35,061 nt of DNA from Chryseobacterium gleum (lineage in GTDB: Bacteria; Bacteroidota; Bacteroidia; Flavobacteriales_D; UBA2798): contig CAMBFX010000011.1 in the NCBI GenBank assembly GCA_945865695.1, positions 1 through 35,061 of the forward strand, written 5' to 3'. This document shows, piece after piece, positions 15,093-22,265 of this stretch (positions are counted from its first letter, which is position 1; each line of letters starts with the position of its first letter). The notes below the pieces were generated by a model. That model had not been told where the DNA came from. It saw nothing but the letters and a program-made list of their open reading frames with translations, and did not search any database. A program made the translations under genes and the position numbers.

Positions 15093-16631
15093 TCAACATT
15101 TCTCCGCGCATCTCATCCCATCAATCGCGGCACTCACAATTCCTCCTGCATAACCTGCCCCCTCACCACAAGGATAAAATCCTTTTATTTGAGGATGTTC
15201 TAATGTTTCATTATCACGAGGAATTCTAACAGGAGAAGAAGTTCTAGATTCAACTCCAACAACAACGGCTTCATTGGTAAAATATCCCTTCATTGATTTA
15301 TCAAATTCTTTAAATGCTTTTTGTAATCGCAAATGAATTTCTATGGGTAAAACATTTTTTAATGATGCAGCAACTATTCCTGGTTTATAGGAGCAGTCGG
15401 GTAGAGTAGAACTCACTTTATTTTCAAAAAAATCAACCATCCTTAAAGCTGGTGCATGCAAATTATTTCCTCCAGCAACAAATGCTTTTTGTTCTACCGA
15501 AGATTGAAAATACATTCCAGCTAATGGTCCGAATTTTTTAAAAGGAGCAGTCATTTCAGGAGTAACCGTTACCACAATTCCTGAATTGGCAAATGGATTA
15601 TTTCGTTTGGATGGTGACCATCCATTGGTTACCACTTCGCCAGGAACCGTTGAACAAGGTGCAATAATTCCACCTGGGCACATACAAAAAGAATAAACGC
15701 CCAAACCATTTATTTGTTCCACCACAGAATAGGATGCGGGTGGAATGTTTTCGGGGCGAGTATCACATCGATAACGAAATTTGTCAATTGATTCCTGTGG
15801 ATGCTCTGCACGAACACCTAATGCGAATGGTTTTTCCTCTAGGAGAATATTTTTTTTATGCAATAATTCAAAAATATCACGAGCCGAATGACCAGTAGCG
15901 AGAATCAATTTTTGAACTTTTATTTTTTGATTTTCATTTATCGTAATACTTTTTAATCCTTTCGAATCGTATTCAATATCTGTCATCTTCGAGTCAAAAT
16001 GAACTTCTCCTCCATGTTCTTCAATACATTCACGCATTGTTGTGATGATATCCGGCAATTTATTGGTTCCAATATGAGGATGAGCATCTATTAAAATATC
16101 CGGTGACGCACCAAAATGTACCAAAATCTGCAAAATTTCATTTACATCTCCTCGTTTTGTAGAACGAGTATATAATTTTCCATCCGAATAGGTTCCTGCA
16201 CCACCTTCACCAAAGCAATAATTAGATTCGGCATTTACTTTTCCTTCTCTGGTCAATAAAACCAAATCTCTTCGTCTTGCACGAACATCTTTACCTCTAT
16301 CAAATAAAACTGGTTTAATTCCTTTTTGCAATAGTTTTAATGCTGCAAAATAACCTGCTGGCCCAGCACCAATAATATGAACTTCAGAGGCGTTTTTTAC
16401 ATTTTTATAATCAGGATTGAATTCAGTTTCGGTAATTATTTCATCCGTAGAAAATTTAATCTTTACTCGATACTTTAATTCTTTACTTCTTGCATCCAAC
16501 GATCTTTTGAAAACCGAAAAATACTTCACTTCATTCTCTCGAATATAATGTTGTAGAAGAAATTGTCTGAATAAAATGGAATGGTCAAAAGCCTCTTCGG
16601 GCCTCACTACTATTTCTACCTCACGAATCAT
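15093..16631 (-). CDS. FAD-dependent oxidoreductase (COG2509-type)
   Basis: The 512-residue protein starts MIREVEIVVRPEEAF; this ATG overlaps the porT stop in ATGA (16628-16631), which decides the start. A small N-terminal alpha/beta domain (about 1-80) precedes the FAD-binding Rossmann motif VHIIGAGPAGYFAALKLLQKG. Later motifs are CFGEGGAGTYSDGKLYTR, the ATGHSARD signature and the C-terminal FYPCGEGAGYAGGIVSAA. Homologues are annotated as uncharacterised FAD-dependent dehydrogenases; the substrate is unknown. The gene is translationally coupled to porT. Its stop codon abuts the repeat array, so the last few residues (RCAEKC) may have been changed by repeat insertion. Confidence 0.88.
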   Translation of the reverse strand: MIREVEIVVRPEEAFDHSILFRQFLLQHYIRENEVKYFSVFKRSLDARSKELKYRVKIKFSTDEIITETEFNPDYKNVKNASEVHIIGAGPAGYFAALKLLQKGIKPVLFDRGKDVRARRRDLVLLTREGKVNAESNYCFGEGGAGTYSDGKLYTRSTKRGDVNEILQILVHFGASPDILIDAHPHIGTNKLPDIITTMRECIEEHGGEVHFDSKMTDIEYDSKGLKSITINENQKIKVQKLILATGHSARDIFELLHKKNILLEEKPFALGVRAEHPQESIDKFRYRCDTRPENIPPASYSVVEQINGLGVYSFCMCPGGIIAPCSTVPGEVVTNGWSPSKRNNPFANSGIVVTVTPEMTAPFKKFGPLAGMYFQSSVEQKAFVAGGNNLHAPALRMVDFFENKVSSTLPDCSYKPGIVAASLKNVLPIEIHLRLQKAFKEFDKSMKGYFTNEAVVVGVESRTSSPVRIPRDNETLEHPQIKGFYPCGEGAGYAGGIVSAAIDGMRCAEKC

Positions 16632-17347
16632 CCCTCGAAGGTAAAGGAGAGAATCCACATTTTTGTACGTAATACATCCAATGGGGAGACATATTTAGTT
16701 TCGTCTTGAATCAATAAGTTTTTCATTCCTTTACTCAACTTTAATTCAATTCCAAATTTGAAATAGGGAAGAAAAAAATCGATACCTCCACCAATTTGAA
16801 GCGATTGATCTAATCGTTTTATTTTTACGATAGCATTTTCTCCAGCATTATTTACATCTTTCTGTGATGCCATATCAATTCCAAATTGATAACCACCAAT
16901 CATATAAAGAGCTAGATTGTTAATTCGGTCAGTTCTTAATTTCAAATTAAGAGGGAAATTAAAAAAAGTGGATTCCACTCTTCGTCTTTCTGTTTTAAAT
17001 GTGGTGTCATTTTTTTGAATCACATACTCAATGGCACGATCCTGAAAAGAAAGATCAGGCATTAATCTAAGGGAAATATTTTTATTTATATTCCAACTTC
17101 CGATAATTCCTAAATTAAACCCAGGTTGACGAAAGTTTTGAATGGATACAATAGAATCAGTAAAAGTATAATCTGGTTTTATTTCCATCATAAAATCAGA
17201 AGAGTTATAAGCTAGTAAAAACCCAAAATGTATATGATTATTATCAAAATCACGAAGATTCATCGCCTTTTGTTTTTGTCCATATACGGTGATTATCGTT
17301 GCAAATAAAATAATCAACAAACTATATTTCTTCAATTTATTTATCAT
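16628..17347 (-). CDS. porT: Type IX secretion system outer-membrane protein PorT
   Basis: The 239-residue protein has a signal peptide (ending ITVYGQ) and an eight-stranded-type outer-membrane beta-barrel sequence with alternating hydrophobic strands. The opening HIHFGFLLAYNSSDFMMEIKPDY, the central ESTFFNFPLNLKLR and the ending MWILSFTFEG fit PorT/SprT. PorT is needed for T9SS export and gliding in Bacteroidota. The position directly after menG is the arrangement known in many members of the phylum. Thirty-three bases separate it from menG and include a small hairpin ACGTT-ATTG-AACGT (17354-17367). Confidence 0.88.
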   Translation of the reverse strand: MINKLKKYSLLIILFATIITVYGQKQKAMNLRDFDNNHIHFGFLLAYNSSDFMMEIKPDYTFTDSIVSIQNFRQPGFNLGIIGSWNINKNISLRLMPDLSFQDRAIEYVIQKNDTTFKTERRRVESTFFNFPLNLKLRTDRINNLALYMIGGYQFGIDMASQKDVNNAGENAIVKIKRLDQSLQIGGGIDFFLPYFKFGIELKLSKGMKNLLIQDETKYVSPLDVLRTKMWILSFTFEG

Positions 17348-17380
17348 TCTATCACGTTCAATAACGTTTGTTTTGCTTTT

Positions 17381-18106
17381 TTATTTTTGAGCAACATAAA
17401 TAGTTGCAATTCCGCCTGCCATTGGCTCTAGTTCAACGGAAGTAAATCCACATTGTTTTAAAATGATAGCAAAATTAATTCCTTCAGGAAAAGCGGCAAC
17501 ACTTTCGGGTAAGTAGGTATAGGCTGCATCATCCTTCGAAATAGCTTTACCAATTAATGGGATTCCATATTTGGAATATAAACCAAAAATAGTTTTAATT
17601 GGGAATTTGTTGGGCTTAGAAAATTCCAAAATAACCGCCTTTTTCCCAGGTTTAAGCACACGATGTATTTCTTTCAATCCCTTTGTGAGGTTTTCAAAAT
17701 TTCTCACACCAAATCCAACCGTTATCGCATCAAATGTTTCATCTGGAAAATTAATTGATTCAGAATCTCCTTCTAGTAATTCTATTTTATTCGATAAATT
17801 CTTCTTTTCAATTTTTATTCTTCCCATTTCCAGCATTCCAGTTGAAATATCAATACCCGTCACTTTATCTGGAGATATTTCCATGGATGCAATGGCAAAA
17901 TCTGCCGTTCCGGTGGCGATATCTAAAATCACCTTAGGCTTATCTTTTTTAATAATGGAAATCGCTCGTTTTCTCCATAAATGATCTATTCCTAACGATA
18001 ATAAATGATTCAATAAATCATACCGCTTAGAAATATTATTAAACATTACGGCAACCTGTTCCTTTTTGCTGCCCTCCTCATTATATGGTTTTACTTCTTT
18101 CTGCAT
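17381..18106 (-). CDS. menG: Demethylmenaquinone methyltransferase
   Basis: The 241-residue class I SAM-dependent methyltransferase has the family signature MFNNISKRYDLLNHLLSLGIDHLWR, the SAM site DIATGTADFAI, GIDISTGML, and the downstream VGFGVRNFENLTKGLKEIHRVLKPG. It methylates demethylmenaquinone to menaquinone, the respiratory quinone of Bacteroidota (also named UbiE where ubiquinone is made). It is the first gene of menG-porT-FAD oxidoreductase. A TATTTTTG -7 box lies 18 bases upstream (18125-18132). It is divergent from surE, with both promoters in the 92-bp gap. Confidence 0.95.
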   Translation of the reverse strand: MQKEVKPYNEEGSKKEQVAVMFNNISKRYDLLNHLLSLGIDHLWRKRAISIIKKDKPKVILDIATGTADFAIASMEISPDKVTGIDISTGMLEMGRIKIEKKNLSNKIELLEGDSESINFPDETFDAITVGFGVRNFENLTKGLKEIHRVLKPGKKAVILEFSKPNKFPIKTIFGLYSKYGIPLIGKAISKDDAAYTYLPESVAAFPEGINFAIILKQCGFTSVELEPMAGGIATIYVAQK

Positions 18107-18124
18107 GGATTTATTTCGTGTCTA

Positions 18125-18132
18125 CAAAAATA
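18125..18132 (-). promoter_or_regulatory. menG -7 box
   Basis: TATTTTTG on the minus strand, followed by TAGACACGAAA and then the ATG 18 bases after the box. The initial transcript sequence resembles those of ispH and trxB. No clear -33 element is visible. Confidence 0.45.
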
Positions 18133-18162
18133 GTTTAAAAACACTTCTCTGTTAAGAATATG

Positions 18163-18194
18163 TTTTCATAATAAACGGTTAAAAACTAACTTTG
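18163..18194 (+). promoter_or_regulatory. surE promoter
   Basis: TTTTC at 18163-18167, exactly 19 bases, then TAACTTTG at 18187-18194. The ATG follows after four bases, implying a transcript with no or almost no leader. Confidence 0.55.
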
Positions 18195-18198
18195 TGCT

Positions 18199-18975
18199 AT
18201 GGCAACAAAGAAAAAACGACCTTTAATACTGGTAACCAATGATGATGATATCACAGCCCCAGGCCTAAAAGTGCTGATAGAATGTGTAAAATCGTTTGGT
18301 GATTTGCTGATTATCGCTCCTGATCGACCACAATCGGGAATGGGACATGCTATTACAGTTAATTCTCCATTAAGAATGTATCCTTCGGATCACCATAAAG
18401 GACACAGCGCTTTTGCTACTTCAGGAACACCTGTTGATTGTGTGAAACTGGGTATTTATGAAATTTTGAAAAAAAGTCCCGATTTAATTGTTTCTGGAAT
18501 TAATCATGGCTCTAATGTGAGCACGAATGTGCTTTATTCAGGAACCATGTCGGCAGCGGTAGAAGGTGCTTTAGAAGGAATTCCTTCTATTGGATTTTCA
18601 CTCTGTGATTTTAGTTATGATGCCGATTTTACTGGAGCAAAAACAATAGTAAAACAAGTAGTAAAACAAGTTTTAGCCAATAAAATGCCAGAGGGAATTT
18701 GTTTTAATGTAAATATTCCTGCTATACCAGCTAAAAAATTAAAAGGAATTAAAGTTTGTAGAATGGCAAAAGCTTTTTGGGATGATAAATTTGATAAGAG
18801 AAACGATCCTTTGGGCAAACCTTATTATTGGTTAACAGGTAAATTTCAAAATTTTGATTCGGGAGAAGATACCGATATGTGGGCATTGCAAAATAATTAT
18901 GCTTCATTAGTGCCTATTCAATTTGATATGACCGCTCACCATGCAATAGCTTCACTCAATAATTGGAAATTTTAA
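18199..18975 (+). CDS. surE: 5'/3'-nucleotidase SurE
   Basis: The 258-residue protein has the SurE fold: metal site TNDDD at 13-17, IIAPDRPQSGMGHAIT, SGTPVDCVKLGI, SGINHGSN with the metal-binding Asn, and YSGTMSAAVEGA. SurE is a metal-dependent phosphatase of nucleoside monophosphates linked to stationary-phase survival. In most family members the metal site reads NDDG; here Gly is replaced by Asp (residue 17). The two ligand Asp are kept. The next gene in the same direction (the membrane protein) starts 235 bp later, after a repeat array. Confidence 0.93.
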   Translation: MATKKKRPLILVTNDDDITAPGLKVLIECVKSFGDLLIIAPDRPQSGMGHAITVNSPLRMYPSDHHKGHSAFATSGTPVDCVKLGIYEILKKSPDLIVSGINHGSNVSTNVLYSGTMSAAVEGALEGIPSIGFSLCDFSYDADFTGAKTIVKQVVKQVLANKMPEGICFNVNIPAIPAKKLKGIKVCRMAKAFWDDKFDKRNDPLGKPYYWLTGKFQNFDSGEDTDMWALQNNYASLVPIQFDMTAHHAIASLNNWKF

Positions 18976-18976
18976 A

Positions 18977-19209
18977 TATGAAATATTCATGATTCCTAAA
19001 ACACCAACACACATGAATATGCCATATGACCGATAAATATCAAATTATATAAATATGAAATATTCATGATTCCTAAAACACCAACACACATGAATATTCC
19101 ATATGAACGATAAATATCAAATTATATACTTATGAAATATTCATATTTTTTAAAAAAACATGAACACATGAATAAAACATTTGACAATTGAAATATTAAA
19201 TTATATACT
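18977..19209 (+). repeat. 77-bp tandem repeat array ending at a start codon
   Basis: Units begin with TATGAAATATTCAT at 18977, 19054 and 19131 (spacing 77 and 77), and the next TATGAAA, at 19210 (spacing 79), is the start codon of the membrane protein gene. Units 1 and 2 are nearly identical; unit 3 is diverged and T/A-richer. Within a unit ATATTCATG and CATGAATAT can pair across about 20 bases, and ATGAA-ATA-TTCAT forms a small hairpin. The ATG in each unit opens a short frame (MKYS stop in units 1 and 2). Confidence 0.85.
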
Positions 19210-19210
19210 T

Positions 19211-19519
19211 ATGAAAACTTGGCAAGATAAATACGATACAGCAAAGCACGGAATGATTTTCTTTCTTATTTTATTTTTTATAGGATTGATTTTAGCCTAT
19301 TTCTCATTTGTTTATCCTTCTAGTTTAAAAGCCTTTTTTGGGATTATGATCAATGGAAGAAATGATATTCAAACACAATTATTCACTTTAACCATGTTGC
19401 CTGCACTTTTTGCATTTTACTTTGTTCAGTTTCGCTGGCAGATGCATCGCGCTTCAAATGTTTTTGTAGGAATGATGTTGTTCATCGCTACTTTTATGAT
19501 GGCCGCTAAATTCTTATAA
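19211..19519 (+). CDS. Small membrane protein, three predicted helices
   Basis: The 102-residue protein begins MKTWQDKYDTAKHGM; the TTG at 19181 is a less likely start because it lies inside the repeat array. Hydrophobic segments at about 15-37, 55-73 and 83-101 suggest three transmembrane helices. No family was recognised. The lpxB gene starts three bases after its stop, so the two are co-transcribed and the protein may have an envelope role. The unusual leader made of 77-bp repeats belongs to this gene pair. Confidence 0.75.
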   Translation: MKTWQDKYDTAKHGMIFFLILFFIGLILAYFSFVYPSSLKAFFGIMINGRNDIQTQLFTLTMLPALFAFYFVQFRWQMHRASNVFVGMMLFIATFMMAAKFL

Positions 19520-19522
19520 AGA

Positions 19523-20638
19523 ATGAAATATTATCTAATTGCTGGAGAGGCATCGGGAGATTTACACGGTTCAAATTTGATGAAACAAATCAATTTGAAA
19601 GATGCGAATGCTCAATTTCGTTTCTGGGGCGGTGATAAAATGGCAGAAACAGGAGGAAAACCAGTAAAGCATATTCGAGATTTAGCGTTCATGGGATTTA
19701 CGGAAGTGTTGGCCAATTTGAAAACTATTCTCAATAATATTTCATTATGTGAAAATGATATTTTGGAATTCAATCCGGATGCCTTAATTCTCATTGATTA
19801 TCCAGGATTCAATCTACGTATCGCTAAAAAAATTAAACCTTCGGGAATAAAAATTTTCTATTATATCTCTCCACAAGTTTGGGCTTGGAAACAATCACGC
19901 GTTCATACCATCAAAAAAGTAGTAAATAAAATGATGGTGATTCTTCCTTTTGAGCAGGAATTCTATCAAAAATTTGATTTTGCAGTTGATTTTGTTGGAC
20001 ATCCTTTACTTGATGCTATCGAATTAAAATCAGACGAAGAAAAAAAATCTCTTCGAAGCGAATGGAAAGTAGAAAATAAAAAAGTGGTGGCATTACTTCC
20101 CGGAAGTCGCAAACAAGAAATTAGTAAAATGCTTCCTATTATGCTTCAAATGAAAAAGCATTTTTCTAATATTCATTTTATGATTGCGGGCGCACCAGCC
20201 ATTGATGCGTCATTTTATGCACCATTTTTAGATAAAAACACTGAAATTCTATATGGACGCACCTATGATATTTTATCGGTTGCTGATGCAGCTTTAGTAA
20301 CTTCTGGTACTGCCACATTAGAAACCGCCCTTTTTGGCGTTCCAGAAGTAGTATGTTATAAAGGTGGAAAAATTTCGTATCAAATTGCAAAAAAACTGAT
20401 TAAAGTCAAGTATATTTCATTGGTGAATTTAATAATGGATGAACCAGTCATTAAAGAATTAATACAAGATGATTTGAATGAAGCTAACCTTAAAAATGAA
20501 TTAGATTTATTATTGAATGATTCTAAATATATTCAAAAAATAAAAACCGATTTCGAAAAACTACGTACAAAATTAGGTGGCGGGGGAGCTTCAGAGGTTA
20601 CTGCAAATCTCGTGTTGAAAACTCTCCAACAAGGCTAA
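19523..20638 (+). CDS. lpxB: Lipid-A-disaccharide synthase
   Basis: The 371-residue protein opens with MKYYLIAGEASGDLHGSNLM, the LpxB signature. Further motifs are DLAFMGFTEVL, LIDYPGFNLRIAKK, YYISPQVWAWK, LPGSRKQEI and TSGTATLETALFGVPEVV. It joins UDP-diacylglucosamine and lipid X to form the disaccharide backbone of lipid A at the cytoplasmic face of the inner membrane. The length is normal. It is three bases behind the membrane protein gene and 34 bases before the SpoIID-like gene, all in the same direction. Confidence 0.96.
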   Translation: MKYYLIAGEASGDLHGSNLMKQINLKDANAQFRFWGGDKMAETGGKPVKHIRDLAFMGFTEVLANLKTILNNISLCENDILEFNPDALILIDYPGFNLRIAKKIKPSGIKIFYYISPQVWAWKQSRVHTIKKVVNKMMVILPFEQEFYQKFDFAVDFVGHPLLDAIELKSDEEKKSLRSEWKVENKKVVALLPGSRKQEISKMLPIMLQMKKHFSNIHFMIAGAPAIDASFYAPFLDKNTEILYGRTYDILSVADAALVTSGTATLETALFGVPEVVCYKGGKISYQIAKKLIKVKYISLVNLIMDEPVIKELIQDDLNEANLKNELDLLLNDSKYIQKIKTDFEKLRTKLGGGGASEVTANLVLKTLQQG

Positions 20639-20672
20639 ATTTAAAAAGTAGTTGTGAGTTATTTTTGTCCTT

Positions 20673-21845
20673 ATGAGAAATCTGTTTTTATCATTTCTAT
20701 TTCTAGTACTAACTATTCCAGTTTTTAGTCAGGATTCGTTATTCGATATAGGTATTTTACGAACTCAAAATTTAAAATCAATTACCATCACTGTGCAAAC
20801 TGATGGTTATTCAATTTACTCCAATGACAGTATTAATTTAGGCTCGCTAAAAAAGGGAGATCAAGTAAATTTCACCATCAAAAACGATTCCGTTCAGGTA
20901 GCGTCTTTAAGTGGAGTTTCAGGTGTTTTTTTGCAAATTTCATTGGTGGCACAAGACACTTCGGCTTGGTTCAAATTAAAATCACATATTCCAGTATTAG
21001 CTAAAGAATATGATTATCCCTCCAATGTTAAAGTTCGAATTTTGGCTGGAACATTATTGGTATTAAACAATATTTATATCCAACATTATTTACCCGGTGT
21101 GGTTTATGCCGAAGCGGGTGGGGGACATTTACGCGAGTATTATAAAGTTCAAGCCATCATTAGTAGAACCTATGCCCGTAGTAATGGATTTAAACACGAA
21201 GGAGAAGGATTTAATTTATGTGATGGAGTACATTGTCAGGCCTACAAAGGGAAAATCACCGGAAAAAAGGAAATCCCCGAAGCCGTTTTAGAAACCAATG
21301 ATATAGTAGTTATTGATTCAGAACTTAATCTTATTTCTGCCACGTTTAGTTCAAATTGTGGTGGACAAACAGCCAACTCAGAACAAGTTTGGTCAAAATC
21401 GGTTCCCTATTTAAGAAGTGTTAAAGATTCTTATTGTACCACACAACCGAGTGCTTATTGGAAAAAAGAGATTTCACAAGAATCATGGTTATCTTATTTG
21501 AAAAAATACAAATTGCCCGTTGAAGATTCTTCTTGTTTGAATTATTGTATCAATTTTCAACAACCTTTTCGCCAAGCATGCATCACCAGTTGTGATCAAA
21601 GTGCTTCTTTGAAAAACCTTAGAACGGACATGAAATTAAAATCAACTTTTTTCAGTGTTACCCCTGGAGAATCGAATACCGTTATTTTATCCGGTCGTGG
21701 TTTTGGTCATGGAGTCGGATTATGTCAAGAAGGAGCGATGAAAATGTCGAAATTAGGATTTACCTATGAACAAATATTGAACCATTACTTCACAGGAATA
21801 ACGGTAGTAAAATACAACGATATCAAAGTTTTTACAGAAGAATAA
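20673..21845 (+). CDS. SpoIID/LytB-domain secreted protein
   Basis: The 390-residue protein has a signal peptide (ending IPVFSQ) and a SpoIID/LytB domain from about residue 110: YLPGVVYAEAGGGHLREYYKVQAIISRTYA, then CSSNCGG-type FSSNCGGQTANSEQVWS, and the C-terminal GRGFGHGVGLCQEGAMKMS. SpoIID is a lytic transglycosylase acting on denuded glycan strands, so this is probably a cell-wall glycan enzyme; the Glu in YAEAGG matches the catalytic Glu position. A CxxC-like set (CLNYC...CITSC) in the middle may form disulfides. It follows lpxB closely and may belong to the same transcript, although TATTTTTG at 20660-20667 could be its own -7 box. Confidence 0.88.
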   Translation: MRNLFLSFLFLVLTIPVFSQDSLFDIGILRTQNLKSITITVQTDGYSIYSNDSINLGSLKKGDQVNFTIKNDSVQVASLSGVSGVFLQISLVAQDTSAWFKLKSHIPVLAKEYDYPSNVKVRILAGTLLVLNNIYIQHYLPGVVYAEAGGGHLREYYKVQAIISRTYARSNGFKHEGEGFNLCDGVHCQAYKGKITGKKEIPEAVLETNDIVVIDSELNLISATFSSNCGGQTANSEQVWSKSVPYLRSVKDSYCTTQPSAYWKKEISQESWLSYLKKYKLPVEDSSCLNYCINFQQPFRQACITSCDQSASLKNLRTDMKLKSTFFSVTPGESNTVILSGRGFGHGVGLCQEGAMKMSKLGFTYEQILNHYFTGITVVKYNDIKVFTEE

Positions 21846-21875
21846 AAGGGTAGTAGAGGGTTCGTGAAAAAAGAA

Positions 21876-21926
21876 GCGAGCCACAGTTTGAAACACTACT
21901 TGCTATGAAAAAGTTTCGTGGCCCGC
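21876..21926. repeat. Inverted repeat downstream of the SpoIID-like gene
   Basis: GCGAGCCAC (21876-21884) pairs with GTGGCCCGC (21918-21926) with one mismatch, and GAAAC further inside with GTTTC. There is no T-run, so this is not a typical terminator. Apart from it and the rho promoter/leader I see no gene in 21846-22265. Confidence 0.5.
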
Positions 21927-22122
21927 TATGTAAAGAACAATCTTCAATCTAGTTAATTAAAACAAAAATAACGAATAAATCTAGCTTAGTAATCAAATAT
22001 TTATAAAAGTTTTCAAAATATTGGAATTCTACCGATTTAGCCAAGTCTTACATTTTTTACGGCGCAAATAATGAAATGTTAGGGCATGTTAACAAATTTT
22101 ACCAATTATTAAATAATTCGAT

Positions 22123-22130
22123 TATATTTG
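22123..22130 (+). promoter_or_regulatory. rho promoter -7 box
   Basis: TATATTTG fits TAnnTTTG exactly. The -33 region (TTTTACC around 22097-22103) is weak. It implies a leader of about 130 nt before the rho ATG. Confidence 0.5.
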
Positions 22131-22142
22131 TCGCGCCTAAAG

Positions 22143-22265
22143 GTTGATCGATTCATGATCAACATCATTTTAATCGTTCAAACTTACTTACAGTAAATAT
22201 TCAACCAAGGGCTCTCAATTTCATTTTTCATTAAATCCATTCAATTTTTAACAAATTACCCTTTC
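22143..22265 (+). promoter_or_regulatory. rho 5' leader with hairpin and G-poor stretch
   Basis: GTTGATC (22143-22149) and GATCAAC (22157-22163) form a perfect seven-pair hairpin with a seven-base loop just after the predicted transcript start. The next 100 bases contain only about six G and many C and T, giving unstructured RNA of the kind Rho binds. This would suit autoregulation of rho by premature termination, known from other bacteria; here it is inference. Confidence 0.4.

Noticed and set aside
18977-19209. Array considered as CRISPR or as phage attachment sites
   Set aside because: The 77-bp units are contiguous and nearly identical throughout with no spacers, and no integrase is near.
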